Shown here: one piece after another, positions 9,601-15,998 of the stretch
How positions within the stretch are numbered: position 1 is the stretch's first letter
Layout: each line of letters begins with the position of its first letter
From: Calditrichota bacterium
GTDB lineage: Bacteria; CLD3
Direction of reading: 5' to 3'
Length of the DNA stretch: 64,000 nt
Assembly: GCA_008501735.1 (NCBI GenBank)
Contig: QQUF01000045.1
Location: 241,732 to 305,731, forward strand
The notes under the pieces: model-generated
What the model was told of the DNA's origin: nothing
The model's input: the letters and a program-made list of their open reading frames with translations, nothing else
Database searches by the model: none
Position numbers and translations under genes: made by a program

Positions 9601-9733
9601 AAATCTGATTTACATTGCTTGATTTTGGACTAATACTTTCTAAAATTACTGTTTGAACTTCACCAGCAAGAGCAAAATTACTTAAGCAAAAGGTGCTTAA
9701 TAGGAGTGTTAAAAAAACATAACTTTTTTTCAT
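3683..9733 (-). CDS. Giant secreted multidomain protein with T9SS C-terminal sorting domain
   Basis: A 2016-residue protein with a clear signal peptide (MKKSYVFLTLLLSTFCLSNFALA). The body is a chain of beta-rich extracellular modules. CARDB/NEW3-like repeats (ENLGTQIDSYDLQVSG type) recur near 215-320, 485-590, 770-870 and 1060-1160. A jelly-roll segment lies near 595-760, and an MAM-like domain near 875-1050 has DWTVDANGTSSQDTGPSGDH. A NIDO-like segment at about 1165-1360 has SFPFYGNNYTTALVSSNGYI, and an ASH/HYDIN-like Ig domain follows near 1810-1910. The last ~90 residues are the T9SS tail ([17 protein letters not shown] to VSSGVYFYKI). A strikingly lysine-rich stretch near residue 1700 is odd for a surface protein. 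The start has a perfect GGAGG motif 9 bases upstream. Likely a surface-attached or released adhesin; no catalytic site is seen. Confidence 0.85.
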   Translation of the reverse strand: MKKSYVFLTLLLSTFCLSNFALAGEVQTVILESISPKSSNVNQIFSPQPDTLFYDDDQPSSLNTTTGLWTSTRFTAPQDFTLNSIYCRLLNQNNNTTAGATFWVYNDLLGSPGTAIAGPFNVPAPLPSGFPWFDVEVVPGVAITANSDFHIIYGPTVGGAYPSGTGWWNLLDGSTSTQRTRTSTNLTGGPWSVASGDAFIRAGGAFTGNFVDLQTNCVGNDIGKFHLCITDNPSFTVEVENLGNATDSVFTVSWQVVDDIASSTVFNITESFGPIASGQKITATASTSWIPTNDSRYTVTATVVSPNDQNFGNNISTLEQYVTTINNPTQLSYDGGVATTNFQFSVGSGWGLQYSPCSFPVSVDSLHYFFGGSGTADLRLFLNDGPNGEPNTLIWSDTLANAVTGWNNYDVPDIIVNSPFTVFYMFETGVTLGIDGNAPVAGANSCMPNVAWQATNFANNFNPDETGDWMMRPTIKPVSAYYVSLNPPNQTLYGASGGTTTYNLTLTNAGTQADSYTLATTGGTYTNSFLINGQITTQTPILNSGQQIDVEVSVIIPATANSGDLNLLTLTAISDTDPTVDASTDLTTFVLNPGLLPLIDDFESGSLNPLVWIDSSQTDPNGYVNTIAPNPPSGTHALHLNSTPTGGDTIVTGVFDLSALTNVQLWFSYERGASVEAPDANEFLRAEYLDNTGVWQQVPNAAIEGNSTQETSFTQVITSIPQNGLHSFFRLRFRTNGTVSATAMFDNFAIDDIFLGEAPDFFYSINPLNISANGPLGGIANFQVKVENLGTQIDSYDLQVSGNTFTASILQNGTPITNTGNVNPGDSTFFNVEVTIPGTATVGQIDNFSVLITSVGDPTTTKTVTADVTAFATCVNSFPLNENFDAFTAPLTLTPQGWENATDDQMDWTVDANGTSSQDTGPSGDHTTGTGNYLYTETSSFNNQTAHLVSPCLDLSLLTVPQARFWYHMYGATMGSLHVDVFDFTTGNWTLDVSAPLVGQQQTASNDPWLQKVVDLSAFGNQIRVRLRAITGISFTSDMAIDDFFVGDAPNYFVNLVPSTLNGSAPEDATETYSITIQNLGLNDDTYTLNLNTAFSGQILQNGSPIAQTPLVTAGNSTTIDVEIMVPIGATIPIDNATLTVTSIGDPNVSAIGSINTDVVLSSGGPDTFGHSWISSLNNSIPAVFENIAQTGITFGVTGSNVAGTLTLPWSFPFYGNNYTTALVSSNGYITFGSDGTDFSNDPIPSTIDPNDFIAPFWTNLTVDGGLSNMFWFNDSLNSRVIIQWNEVERSGESLSNTFQVILYPDGRIDINYENMNSTNLSNPLTVGIEDATASDGLQIAYNEPFVDSNLSVRITTVDTYPPIIDFVTEIGDTDVHDQSFDIYLHASDGLSGIDPNNVTLNWKFSTGTTYNVIPMTITSNDTFFAQIAAPNQFGLAYEYFVSVEDYSQNIAYFPYDPVNQTGSPFTFDVRLVTPGTLTAESLIPDFIPLSWEEPGENGIQLKYDDGSSEFISIFPNSPPGLNSPGAASFATKFDIANQTQISGNAQLTSVKIYITNNALATSEYNVKIYQFDSANNIPGNLITEIGPFDQSGTTGDFIEFDFTDPVTGLGINVGNGEFCVGVEQITNDKISLGGDTSLNPPYTFNNDTHFLQGVGTAWEPVEFFATSYGQVIPMIRCFVEPITVSPIVVAPKTILKKTALSKSKFLAKKSAKKIVSKKGTAKISLTPTWNLVEYKLYKTNGAAQNSNEVVTNGSVIYTGTAQNFDDFTVINPNQYSYAVTAVYDVNGTNTESEPGNLQVGTPGVSTGAPIISANDLDFGDVLTGTLDIKNLMIHNTGTAPLNVTDLTFTGTTVFTLSQSSIVPPFIISAGDSQAVEIAFYSDLIGVFNGVLEIGNNSPNTPFNVNLTVDCFTASIEPTSNIIPEEFSLSQNYPNPFNPQTNIEFGLKESRFTKLVIYDILGREVKTLVNENLPAAFYKVVWDGRNSAGNLVSSGVYFYKIEAKDFVEVKKLMFLK

Positions 9734-10048
9734 TTGAATTCCTCCGTGAAAATAAATGATAAATGCATTTTAAAACAAAATGTGTAAATGTGATTAAAAT
9801 CACTAAAAAAATAATTTACAAACAACCATGTCCCTTTGAAAGGGAATTTTTTCTTGGAAAATTATAAAAGTTTTTTAGTTTTATATGGGATTTTTATTTA
9901 TGGAAAAGCACTACCGGATTATTAGACATTTTCTGAACGTCGTAATTTTTTAGATAATAGAAAACTACTCTTACCAAAAAACCCAAACTTTAATGACTTA
10001 TTTTTACTTTTTTTAACGTTTAACTAATCTTTACAGGAGTAAAAAACA
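9734..10048. other. Divergent intergenic region between two large secreted-protein genes
   Basis: This 315-base gap separates the start codons of two divergently transcribed exported-protein genes. It contains both Shine-Dalgarno motifs (GGAGG for the minus gene, AGGAG for the plus gene), the CRP/FNR-like palindrome at 9786-9807, and a second inverted repeat, TCCCTTT-G-AAAGGGA, at 9831-9845 followed by a T-rich run. No coding frame with a credible start is seen. It must hold the promoters of both genes, but I could not place -10/-7 boxes with confidence. Confidence 0.6.
9786..9807. promoter_or_regulatory. Candidate CRP/FNR-family binding palindrome
   Basis: The sequence holds TGTGA (9789-9793), six bases, then TCACT (9800-9804) in an A/T-rich setting. 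The arms GTGATT and AATCAC are perfectly complementary. This is close to the CRP consensus TGTGA-N6-TCACA. It lies 53 bases upstream of the minus-strand start at 9733 and about 240 bases upstream of the start at 10049, so it is best placed to control the former. Binding by a CRP/FNR-family regulator is inferred; no such gene is in the window. Confidence 0.4.
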
Positions 10049-12676
10049 ATGAAAAAAAGTTTACTTTTCATTTTAGTAGGGGGAGTTGTAGCAAACTCTA
10101 ACGCTATAACACCCGATTTTTCAACTTATATTGGAGGAGCAGGTACAGAGTATTTTTACGGGATAGGAATAACTGATAACAATGAAGCTATTGTTGGAGG
10201 AAATTCAAATAATTTAAGTTACCCTACTACTTCCGGAGCTTATGACGTAACACATAATGGTCAGGAAGATGTTGTTGTTACAAAATTTGCAGAAGACGGA
10301 CAAAGTCTGATATTTTCTACTTTCATTGGTGGCTCAAGTGGAGAAGAAGTTTATGATTTGGCTATTGACCCTTCCGGAAATTCGTATATCGTAGGTTTCC
10401 CTCTTTCTTCGAGTGATTTTCCTTTCACTTCAAATGCTTATGAAACAAATGGTGGTGCAAATGATGGCTTTTTAATAAAATTGTCTGCAAACGGAGATTC
10501 ACTCATTTATGCAACGGCAACATCAGGTTCTGGAACGGACAGTGAAGCACGTGAAGTTACAGCAGATTCTAATGGTAACGCTTATGTTACGGGAAGAACT
10601 TTTAACCAATTCCCTGTAACAACAAATGCTTTTCAAACTACCAAAGACGCAGGATATGATTGTTTTGTAATGAAATTTTCAGCTATTGGCGATTCAGTTG
10701 AGTATTCAAGTTATCTTGGAGGAAATGACCATGACGTTCCTTACTCCATAACAGTTGATTCAAGTGGAAGTGCTTATGTTGTAGGACTGACTGAGGCGAA
10801 TATTTTTAACACAACTCCAAATGCATTTCAACCAACACCACCAGGAAATGCAAGACACGGTTTTATTTCAAAAGTTTCACCTACGGGTGATTCATTAATT
10901 TATTCTACTTATTTGGGAGGAACTACTAATCAAACTACATCAATTAGCGATATAGTTTTAAATTCTGCCGGAAATGCTTTTGTAGTTGGTACTACTTTAA
11001 ATTCCGGTTTTCCAACAACTCAAAATGCTTATGGACAAACATATTCAGGTCAGAGAGACATTTTTGTAACTAAAATGTCTGTGAACGGTGATTCTTTAGT
11101 TTATTCTACCTTAATTGGCGATACTGGCAATGACTTTGGTTATTCAATTGGTGTGGATGAAAGTAATGGTGAAGTTGTAATTACAGGCTTAAGTACTAAC
11201 TTTCCAGTAACTTCTAATGCTATTGACTCAGTTTATTCCGGTAGCAACGAAGCTATTATTTCTCTTTTTGATAGCACATTATCAAACTTAATTTATTCTT
11301 CATACTTTGGAGGAAGTAGTCTTGATAGATTAGAAGCTTGTGAAATTAAAAATGATAATCTTTATTTTACAGGTTACACAGGAAGTATAGATATTCCAAT
11401 TTTAAATGCTTACCAAAATACTATAGCAGGCAATTATGATGGTGTTCTGTTAAGATTTTCAAAACCTGACCTAACTCCTCCGGCTCAAATCTCAGATTTC
11501 ACTTTAACATACCACAATGGAACAAATGTAACATTAACTTGGACTGCAACAGGTGATGACAACTTAGAAGGACAAGCAACTTCTTACGAAATCCGTAAAA
11601 GTACAAGCGAAATTACAGAAGCAAACTTCGCCAATGCAACTTTTGTTTCAAACATTCCAACTCCTTCAGCAAGTGGAGTAATTGATACAGTTGTTGTTGA
11701 CAGTTTGACTTCCGGAGTTCAGTACTACTTTGCAATAAAAGTTATAGATGATGCAGGAAATGAAAGTCCAATTGCTACACAAACAAGTTTTGGAAGAGCT
11801 TGGATTACTTCAATTGTTGACGTTGGAAATGATAACGGAAAACAGGTTCGAGTTCATTTTAACGCAAGTTTAAATGACATAAATGTCAGCACAGGTTTGA
11901 ACGTAAACCAATATTTAGTTTACAGAAAAGTAACTACACTCTTCTCTCCAAATGGAAAAAATTCAAACAAAGTTTTTGAAAGCTTACCGAGTGGAACTTG
12001 GGAACAAGTTGGTAATGTTTGGGCGACAGCAGACCAGAATTATACAATTGTAGTTCCAACTCTGGCAGACTCTAATGCAACCGGAAGCAATGATTTCGAA
12101 TTTCTTATTAGGGCAAAAGCTTATGGAATGCCTTGGATAACTTCAATTTCAAACACCGTTTCAGCTCATTCAATTGACAATTTAGCTCCAACTGTTCCAC
12201 CAAACCAAAACTTCGTAAACAATGGAAATGGAACAATAACAGCTTCTTGGACAGGAGTTACTGATTCAGATTTAGCAAACTACAAAATTTGGGCAGAAAC
12301 TTCTCAAAACAACTTCTCACTTGTGACAACTATTATTCCAACAGGTGCTTCAACTCAGAGTGAAACTTTCAATGATGTTTCAGGAGCTATTTCTTACACA
12401 GTCGGAAGTATTGATTTTAATGGAAATGAAGTTCTTCCAACATCAAATAGAATTTCAAGTTTGGAAATTGAGACTATCGGAAATAACTTACTTTTAACTT
12501 GGTTAGAAATTCCAAGTGCAACCCTTTACAAAGTTTATAGAAGTACAAATCCGAATTTTTCAAACGCAACTCAAATTGGAACTTTTACTCCAAATGGTAA
12601 TTCTCCAACTTTTACTGACGTTGGCTCTGCACAAAATACAGACAAGTATTTTTACTTCGTTACTTTTGAAGATTAG
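10049..12676 (+). CDS. Secreted SBBP beta-propeller protein with fibronectin-like C-terminal domains
   Basis: An 875-residue protein with a short signal peptide (MKKSLLFILVGGVVANSNA). Residues ~23-470 are tandem SBBP repeats. Each ends in the pattern L-x-YSTYLGG followed by AVDSSGNAYVVG-like and FPTTxNAY strands, with spacing near 50-60 residues, which folds as a beta-propeller. Residues ~475-870 hold fibronectin type III-like modules (ANYKIWAETSQNN and ATLYKVYRSTNPNF types). The protein ends in YFYFVTFED without any T9SS sorting domain, unlike most exported proteins around it. The start has AGGAG 9 bases upstream. No catalytic motif is visible; a binding or structural extracellular role is likely. 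Confidence 0.82.
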   Translation: MKKSLLFILVGGVVANSNAITPDFSTYIGGAGTEYFYGIGITDNNEAIVGGNSNNLSYPTTSGAYDVTHNGQEDVVVTKFAEDGQSLIFSTFIGGSSGEEVYDLAIDPSGNSYIVGFPLSSSDFPFTSNAYETNGGANDGFLIKLSANGDSLIYATATSGSGTDSEAREVTADSNGNAYVTGRTFNQFPVTTNAFQTTKDAGYDCFVMKFSAIGDSVEYSSYLGGNDHDVPYSITVDSSGSAYVVGLTEANIFNTTPNAFQPTPPGNARHGFISKVSPTGDSLIYSTYLGGTTNQTTSISDIVLNSAGNAFVVGTTLNSGFPTTQNAYGQTYSGQRDIFVTKMSVNGDSLVYSTLIGDTGNDFGYSIGVDESNGEVVITGLSTNFPVTSNAIDSVYSGSNEAIISLFDSTLSNLIYSSYFGGSSLDRLEACEIKNDNLYFTGYTGSIDIPILNAYQNTIAGNYDGVLLRFSKPDLTPPAQISDFTLTYHNGTNVTLTWTATGDDNLEGQATSYEIRKSTSEITEANFANATFVSNIPTPSASGVIDTVVVDSLTSGVQYYFAIKVIDDAGNESPIATQTSFGRAWITSIVDVGNDNGKQVRVHFNASLNDINVSTGLNVNQYLVYRKVTTLFSPNGKNSNKVFESLPSGTWEQVGNVWATADQNYTIVVPTLADSNATGSNDFEFLIRAKAYGMPWITSISNTVSAHSIDNLAPTVPPNQNFVNNGNGTITASWTGVTDSDLANYKIWAETSQNNFSLVTTIIPTGASTQSETFNDVSGAISYTVGSIDFNGNEVLPTSNRISSLEIETIGNNLLLTWLEIPSATLYKVYRSTNPNFSNATQIGTFTPNGNSPTFTDVGSAQNTDKYFYFVTFED

Positions 12677-12690
12677 CAAAACAAATTGCC

Positions 12691-12728
12691 CCCCAAAAGC
12701 CTTAGTTTTTAGACTAAGGCTTTTGGGG
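12691..12728. terminator. Strong bidirectional terminator between convergent genes
   Basis: A perfect 15-base-pair stem: CCCCAAAAGCCTTAG (12691-12705) pairs with its complement at 12714-12728 around an 8-base loop. It sits between the stop of the SBBP protein gene and the stop of the minus-strand prenyltransferase gene, so it can serve both. Confidence 0.85.
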
Positions 12729-12729
12729 T

Positions 12730-13587
12730 TTACAACAATTTCAAATCTGCAAAAACAATCACAAAGAACAGTACAGAAATAATTCCGTTCATATCGAAGA
12801 AGGCTTTGTCAACTTTAGAAAGGTCATTTGGTTTTACAAGGCTTTGTTCGTAGAAAAGAATTCCGCCAATTACAATTGCACCGCTAAAATAAATCCATTG
12901 TAAACTTGCCTCAACTCCAACCCAAACTAACAATCCAAAAGTTATTAGATGAAAAACTCTCGAAATCATTAGAGCTTTTGAGATTCCAAATTTTGCAGGA
13001 ATTGAGTGAAGTTTATTTTGTATGTCAAACTCAAAATCTTGACAAGCATAAATTATATCAAAACCTGCAATCCAAAATAAAATGACGGCTGAAATTAGAA
13101 TTGGTAAAAGTTCAACTTCTCCTGCAACTGCAATCCAAGCAGCAGTAGGAGAAAGCGAAATTGCAAGTCCAAGAAAAATATGAGCTAACCAAGTAAAGCG
13201 TTTTGTGAGTGAGTAAAAACAAAGAATTGCTAAAACGAAAGGGCTAAGAATTAGACACAAATTAGAAAGCATTTTTGCACTGAAAGCAAAAATTATTGCA
13301 TTCAGCAAAACGAAAAACCAACCTTCTGACGAACTGATTTTTCCTGATGCAATTTCACGCTGAATTGTTCTTGGATTTTTCGCATCTATTTTTCTGTCAA
13401 CTAAACGATTAAACCCCATCGCAACATTTCTAGCCGTAACCATACAAAGTGCAATCCAAAGAACTTTTTCCCAAGAAAACCCGCCTCGCTCAAATGCCAA
13501 AAATGCCCCTGTAAAAGCAAAAGGCAAAGCAAAAATCGAATGGGAAAACTTTACCATCCTTCCAAAGTCTAAAATTTTTGAAATCAT
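12730..13587 (-). CDS. UbiA-family prenyltransferase (MqnP/UbiA-like)
   Basis: A 285-residue polytopic membrane enzyme of the UbiA superfamily, which moves a polyprenyl chain onto an aromatic ring using Mg-bound diphosphate. The first aspartate-rich motif is NRLVDRKID (about residues 61-69) and the second is YACQDFEFD (about 179-187). Seven to eight hydrophobic helices surround them. The sequence resembles the UbiA-like enzymes of menaquinone biosynthesis by the futalosine route (MqnP) more than MenA, but that choice is by general resemblance only. The start overlaps the end of the upstream CNNM gene by 4 bases, so translation is coupled. Its terminator is shared with the convergent SBBP gene. 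Confidence 0.82.
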   Translation of the reverse strand: MISKILDFGRMVKFSHSIFALPFAFTGAFLAFERGGFSWEKVLWIALCMVTARNVAMGFNRLVDRKIDAKNPRTIQREIASGKISSSEGWFFVLLNAIIFAFSAKMLSNLCLILSPFVLAILCFYSLTKRFTWLAHIFLGLAISLSPTAAWIAVAGEVELLPILISAVILFWIAGFDIIYACQDFEFDIQNKLHSIPAKFGISKALMISRVFHLITFGLLVWVGVEASLQWIYFSGAIVIGGILFYEQSLVKPNDLSKVDKAFFDMNGIISVLFFVIVFADLKLL

Positions 13588-14630
13588 TCTGGGTTAAGAA
13601 TTATTTTGCGTTTGCGTTTTTCGTAAAGCTCTAAAGCAAATTTTCTCATATCTTCAACAGAATCAAACTCATCAACAATCTCAACTCCGAGTAAAGTTTC
13701 AATTGCATCTTCTAACGTAACAATTCCAGCAGTTCCGCCGTGCTCATCTACGACTAAAAAAATATGCTCTTGCCTTTTAATAAATTCATCTAAAGCATTT
13801 GCAATTGTTTTGTTTTTGGGGACAGCGTGAATAGGACTAACAAGTTTTTCTAATGGCAAATCTTCTCGATCTTTTGAAAATTCTGTTAAGACATTAAAGC
13901 GGTAAACAATTCCAATTATGTGGTCAACTGTTTCGTCATAAATTGGAATTCTTGAAAAAGGAATTGGTGAATATTTCTTTACAAATTGTCCAACAGTTAT
14001 TTTTTTGTCCGTAGCAAGCATTACTAAACGAGGTGTCATAATATCTTCGACAGGAATCTTATCAAGTCTTAGTAAGTTCCGAATCATACGTAATTCTTTT
14101 TTTTGAATTTCTCCTGAAAAGGCTCCAAGCTCAGCTGCAATCAAAAGTTCTTCACGAGAAACTGCAATTACATCGCCTTTTTTTGAGAAAATTTTAGAAA
14201 CAACTTCCAAAATTAATACCAAAGGATATGTTATGTAAATTAAAGTTAAAATTGCATAAGAGGCAAAAGGTGCTAATTTTTTCCAATAGCTTGCACCTAT
14301 AGTTTTTGGAATAATTTCAGAAAAGACTAAAATTGCCAAAGTCAAAACTCCTGATGCAATTGCTACTGCATCGTTTCCAAAAACTACCTGAGCTTGAGCC
14401 CCAACTCCAGCTGCTCCAACAGTGTTTGCAATTGTATTTAGAGAAAGAATTGCAGAAAGTGGTCTGTTTACTTTCTTTTTTAAGTTCTCTAAAATCTTGC
14501 CACTTTTATTACCTTTTTTGTTAAGAATTGCAATGTGAGAATGCGTTAGTGAAAGCAAAACTACTTCTAAAAGTGAGCATAAGAATGAGACAAATAGTGA
14601 AATGCCAAAGTAAATTAGCAGAAGTGTCAT
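13584..14630 (-). CDS. CNNM/HlyC-CorC family transporter with CBS pair
   Basis: A 348-residue membrane protein. Residues 1-~190 form a DUF21/CNNM transmembrane domain with hydrophobic helices at the N-terminus (LLIYFGISLFVSFLCSLLEVV) and around 60-150. A linker with the family motif RLDKIPVEDIMTPR precedes a tandem CBS domain (about 200-325), including the second-CBS segment VVDEHGGTAGIVTLEDAIE. The large C-terminal CorC/HlyC domain seen in longer relatives is missing. Homologues move Mg2+ or Na+/Mg2+, and CBS pairs usually bind ATP. The old label hemolysin is misleading. The start lies about 130 bases after rplI, beyond a terminator, and the end overlaps the prenyltransferase start by 4 bases. 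Confidence 0.85.
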   Translation of the reverse strand: MTLLLIYFGISLFVSFLCSLLEVVLLSLTHSHIAILNKKGNKSGKILENLKKKVNRPLSAILSLNTIANTVGAAGVGAQAQVVFGNDAVAIASGVLTLAILVFSEIIPKTIGASYWKKLAPFASYAILTLIYITYPLVLILEVVSKIFSKKGDVIAVSREELLIAAELGAFSGEIQKKELRMIRNLLRLDKIPVEDIMTPRLVMLATDKKITVGQFVKKYSPIPFSRIPIYDETVDHIIGIVYRFNVLTEFSKDREDLPLEKLVSPIHAVPKNKTIANALDEFIKRQEHIFLVVDEHGGTAGIVTLEDAIETLLGVEIVDEFDSVEDMRKFALELYEKRKRKIILNPE

Positions 14631-14716
14631 CGCACTAAACCTCTAAAAAGTTTAGCGGAATTTCTAATTTGGAAAGAGAGTAAGATAGGAAATTCGGAAT
14701 CTTCGTCCATTTTTTG

Positions 14717-14756
14717 TTCCAAAAATCTCTCGTAAGAAAAAATCTCACGAGAGATT
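14717..14756 (-). terminator. Terminator of the rpsF-rpsR-rplI operon
   Basis: Perfect 10-base-pair arms AATCTCTCGT (14724-14733) and ACGAGAGATT (14747-14756). On the minus strand the hairpin is followed by a TTTTTGG run. It lies 6 bases after the rplI stop codon. Confidence 0.85.
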
Positions 14757-14762
14757 AAATTT

Positions 14763-15275
14763 TTATTCTTCAGTAGATTCCTCTGAAGTTGTTTCTTCTG
14801 AAACTTCTTCTTCAATTTCTTCTGATTCGATTTGGTCTTTAACTACCCAAACCTTAATTGTTCCGATAACTTCAGGGTGAAGTTTAATTTGAACATCATA
14901 AGTTCCGAGTGATTTAATTGGAGCATCAAGAACGATTTTTCTTTTATCAATTTCGATTCCTTGCTCGATAATTAAATCTGCAATTTGTTGACTTGTAACA
15001 GAACCAAACATTCTGTCTTCATCACCAACTGTTACAGGAATTGTAACATCAACTTTTTCAAGTTTCCCTGCCAATTCTTGAGCAGCAGCTTTTACAGCAT
15101 CTTCACGTTTTTGAATTGCTTTTTTCTCAAATTCCCAAGATTTTAAAGCTCCACGAGTTGCTTCACTTGCAAAGTTGTTAGGAATAAGATAGTTTCGTGC
15201 AAATCCATTTTTTACGTTTACAATATCACCTGCAACACCAAGTTTTTCGATAGTTGCTTTGAGAATAATTTTCAT
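14763..15275 (-). CDS. rplI: 50S ribosomal protein bL9
   Basis: A 170-residue bL9, which bridges the L1 stalk base to the outer face of the 50S subunit. The N-terminal domain carries the highly conserved KATIEKLGVAGDIVNVKNG and GFARNYLIPNNFA segments (residues 6-38). A long helix follows (EFEKKAIQKREDAVKAAAQE), then the C-terminal domain with MFGSVTSQQIADLI. The last ~20 residues are an acidic, serine/threonine-rich tail (SEEIEEEVSEETTSEES) beyond the usual ~148-150-residue length. It is the last gene of the rpsF-rpsR-rplI group, 24 bases after rpsR, and a hairpin terminator follows its stop. Confidence 0.97.
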   Translation of the reverse strand: MKIILKATIEKLGVAGDIVNVKNGFARNYLIPNNFASEATRGALKSWEFEKKAIQKREDAVKAAAQELAGKLEKVDVTIPVTVGDEDRMFGSVTSQQIADLIIEQGIEIDKRKIVLDAPIKSLGTYDVQIKLHPEVIGTIKVWVVKDQIESEEIEEEVSEETTSEESTEE

Positions 15276-15299
15276 TTTTAACTCCGAATTTTCAGTTGG

Positions 15300-15527
15300 T
15301 TATCGAGCAACTTCGTTTACGTAAGGAAGAATTGCTAAGTGTCTGTTTATTTTAACTGCTGTAACCAATTGACGTTGGTGTTTTGCACAAGTACCAGAAA
15401 TCCTTCTTGGGATAATTTTTCCTTGGTCAGTTGTAAATTTACCGATTCTTTTTGAATCTTTCCAATCTACACTTACGGTTCTGTCTTCACAGAAACGACA
15501 AATTTTTCTTTTTTGTTTGATATTCAT
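15300..15527 (-). CDS. rpsR: 30S ribosomal protein bS18 (zinc-binding form)
   Basis: A 75-residue bS18, which binds 16S rRNA on the platform as a pair with bS6. The core GKIIPRRISGTCAKHQRQL and the C-terminal IKINRHLAILPYV region are typical. An N-terminal CRFC pair and CAKH supply four potential zinc ligands, marking the zinc-binding (C+) form. The start is 3 bases after the rpsF stop, so the two are likely co-translated. No ssb gene lies between rpsF and rpsR, unlike the common rpsF-ssb-rpsR order. Confidence 0.97.
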   Translation of the reverse strand: MNIKQKRKICRFCEDRTVSVDWKDSKRIGKFTTDQGKIIPRRISGTCAKHQRQLVTAVKINRHLAILPYVNEVAR

Positions 15528-15530
15528 CGG

Positions 15531-15914
15531 TTAAGCTCCTTCAGTTTCTGTTTCAGTTGCAGTTTCTTCTTGAGCTTTTTTCAATGCTTTTGCTGCTCTA
15601 GCAAGACGTGCATTTGTCATAATTTTAGTTTCAACAATTGTCAAATAACGTAAAATCATTTCGTCTAAACGATAGATTCTTTCGAGCTCAGCAATTACAG
15701 TTCCTTCTGCTTCAAACTCAACTGAAGTGTAAAAACCATACTGTTTTTTGTTAATCAAATAGGCTAATCTTTTTTTACCCCATTTGTCAATGTTAAGAAT
15801 GTTAACTTCTTGACTTTTCAAGAAATCAACAATTTTATCGACTGTATCATCGATTTTTTTGTCGTCATTCAAAGTTGAATCAACTACGAAGACTGTTTCA
15901 TAACGTCTAATCAT
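15531..15914 (-). CDS. rpsF: 30S ribosomal protein bS6
   Basis: A 127-residue bS6 with the ferredoxin-like core: RRYETVFVVDSTLN at the N-terminus, then WGKKRLAYLINKKQYGFYTSVEF near residues 65-87 and LRYLTIVET near 104-112. The C-terminal extension is alanine/glutamate-rich (KKAQEETATETETEGA), as is common. It is the first gene of the rpsF-rpsR-rplI group. A short GAA-loop hairpin that includes a CCG triplet lies 8 bases before the start codon and may take part in control by the S6:S18 pair. Confidence 0.97.
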   Translation of the reverse strand: MIRRYETVFVVDSTLNDDKKIDDTVDKIVDFLKSQEVNILNIDKWGKKRLAYLINKKQYGFYTSVEFEAEGTVIAELERIYRLDEMILRYLTIVETKIMTNARLARAAKALKKAQEETATETETEGA

Positions 15915-15921
15915 TTTTAAT

Positions 15922-15938
15922 TTTACCCTTCGGATAAA
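15922..15938 (-). promoter_or_regulatory. rpsF: Possible rpsF leader hairpin (S6:S18-type)
   Basis: On the minus strand, TTTATCC-GAA-GGGTAAA forms a 7-base-pair stem with a GAA loop (one G-U pair), ending 8 bases before the rpsF ATG. It holds a CCG triplet and an extra G-rich side close to the position of a ribosome-binding site. Known rpsF leaders recognised by the S6:S18 complex carry a conserved CCG element in a structured RNA. The match here is by eye and partial, so autoregulation is only a possibility. Confidence 0.3.
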
Positions 15939-15949
15939 TTAAAGGTTAT

Positions 15950-15978
15950 TTAATTAAGTCTCTAAATTTTTTAGAGAC
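15950..15978 (-). terminator. Probable terminator after the pyrophosphatase gene
   Basis: Arms GTCTCTAA (15958-15965) and TTAGAGAC (15971-15978) form an 8-base-pair hairpin on the minus strand, followed by a T/A-rich but not T-only tail. It lies 20 bases after the hppA stop and upstream of rpsF. It is weaker than the other terminators in the window and could allow read-through into rpsF. Confidence 0.5.
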
Positions 15979-15998
15979 AGGGATTCTATCTTAATTTT

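Noticed and set aside
9831-9845. TCCCTTTGAAAGGGA plus T run as a plus-strand terminator
   Set aside because: No plus-strand gene ends upstream of it; the hairpin has almost no loop. More likely a regulator site or chance.
14627-14815. 62-residue minus-strand frame between rplI and the CNNM gene
   Set aside because: It overlaps the rplI coding end in another frame and includes the rplI terminator; it also overlaps the CNNM start.
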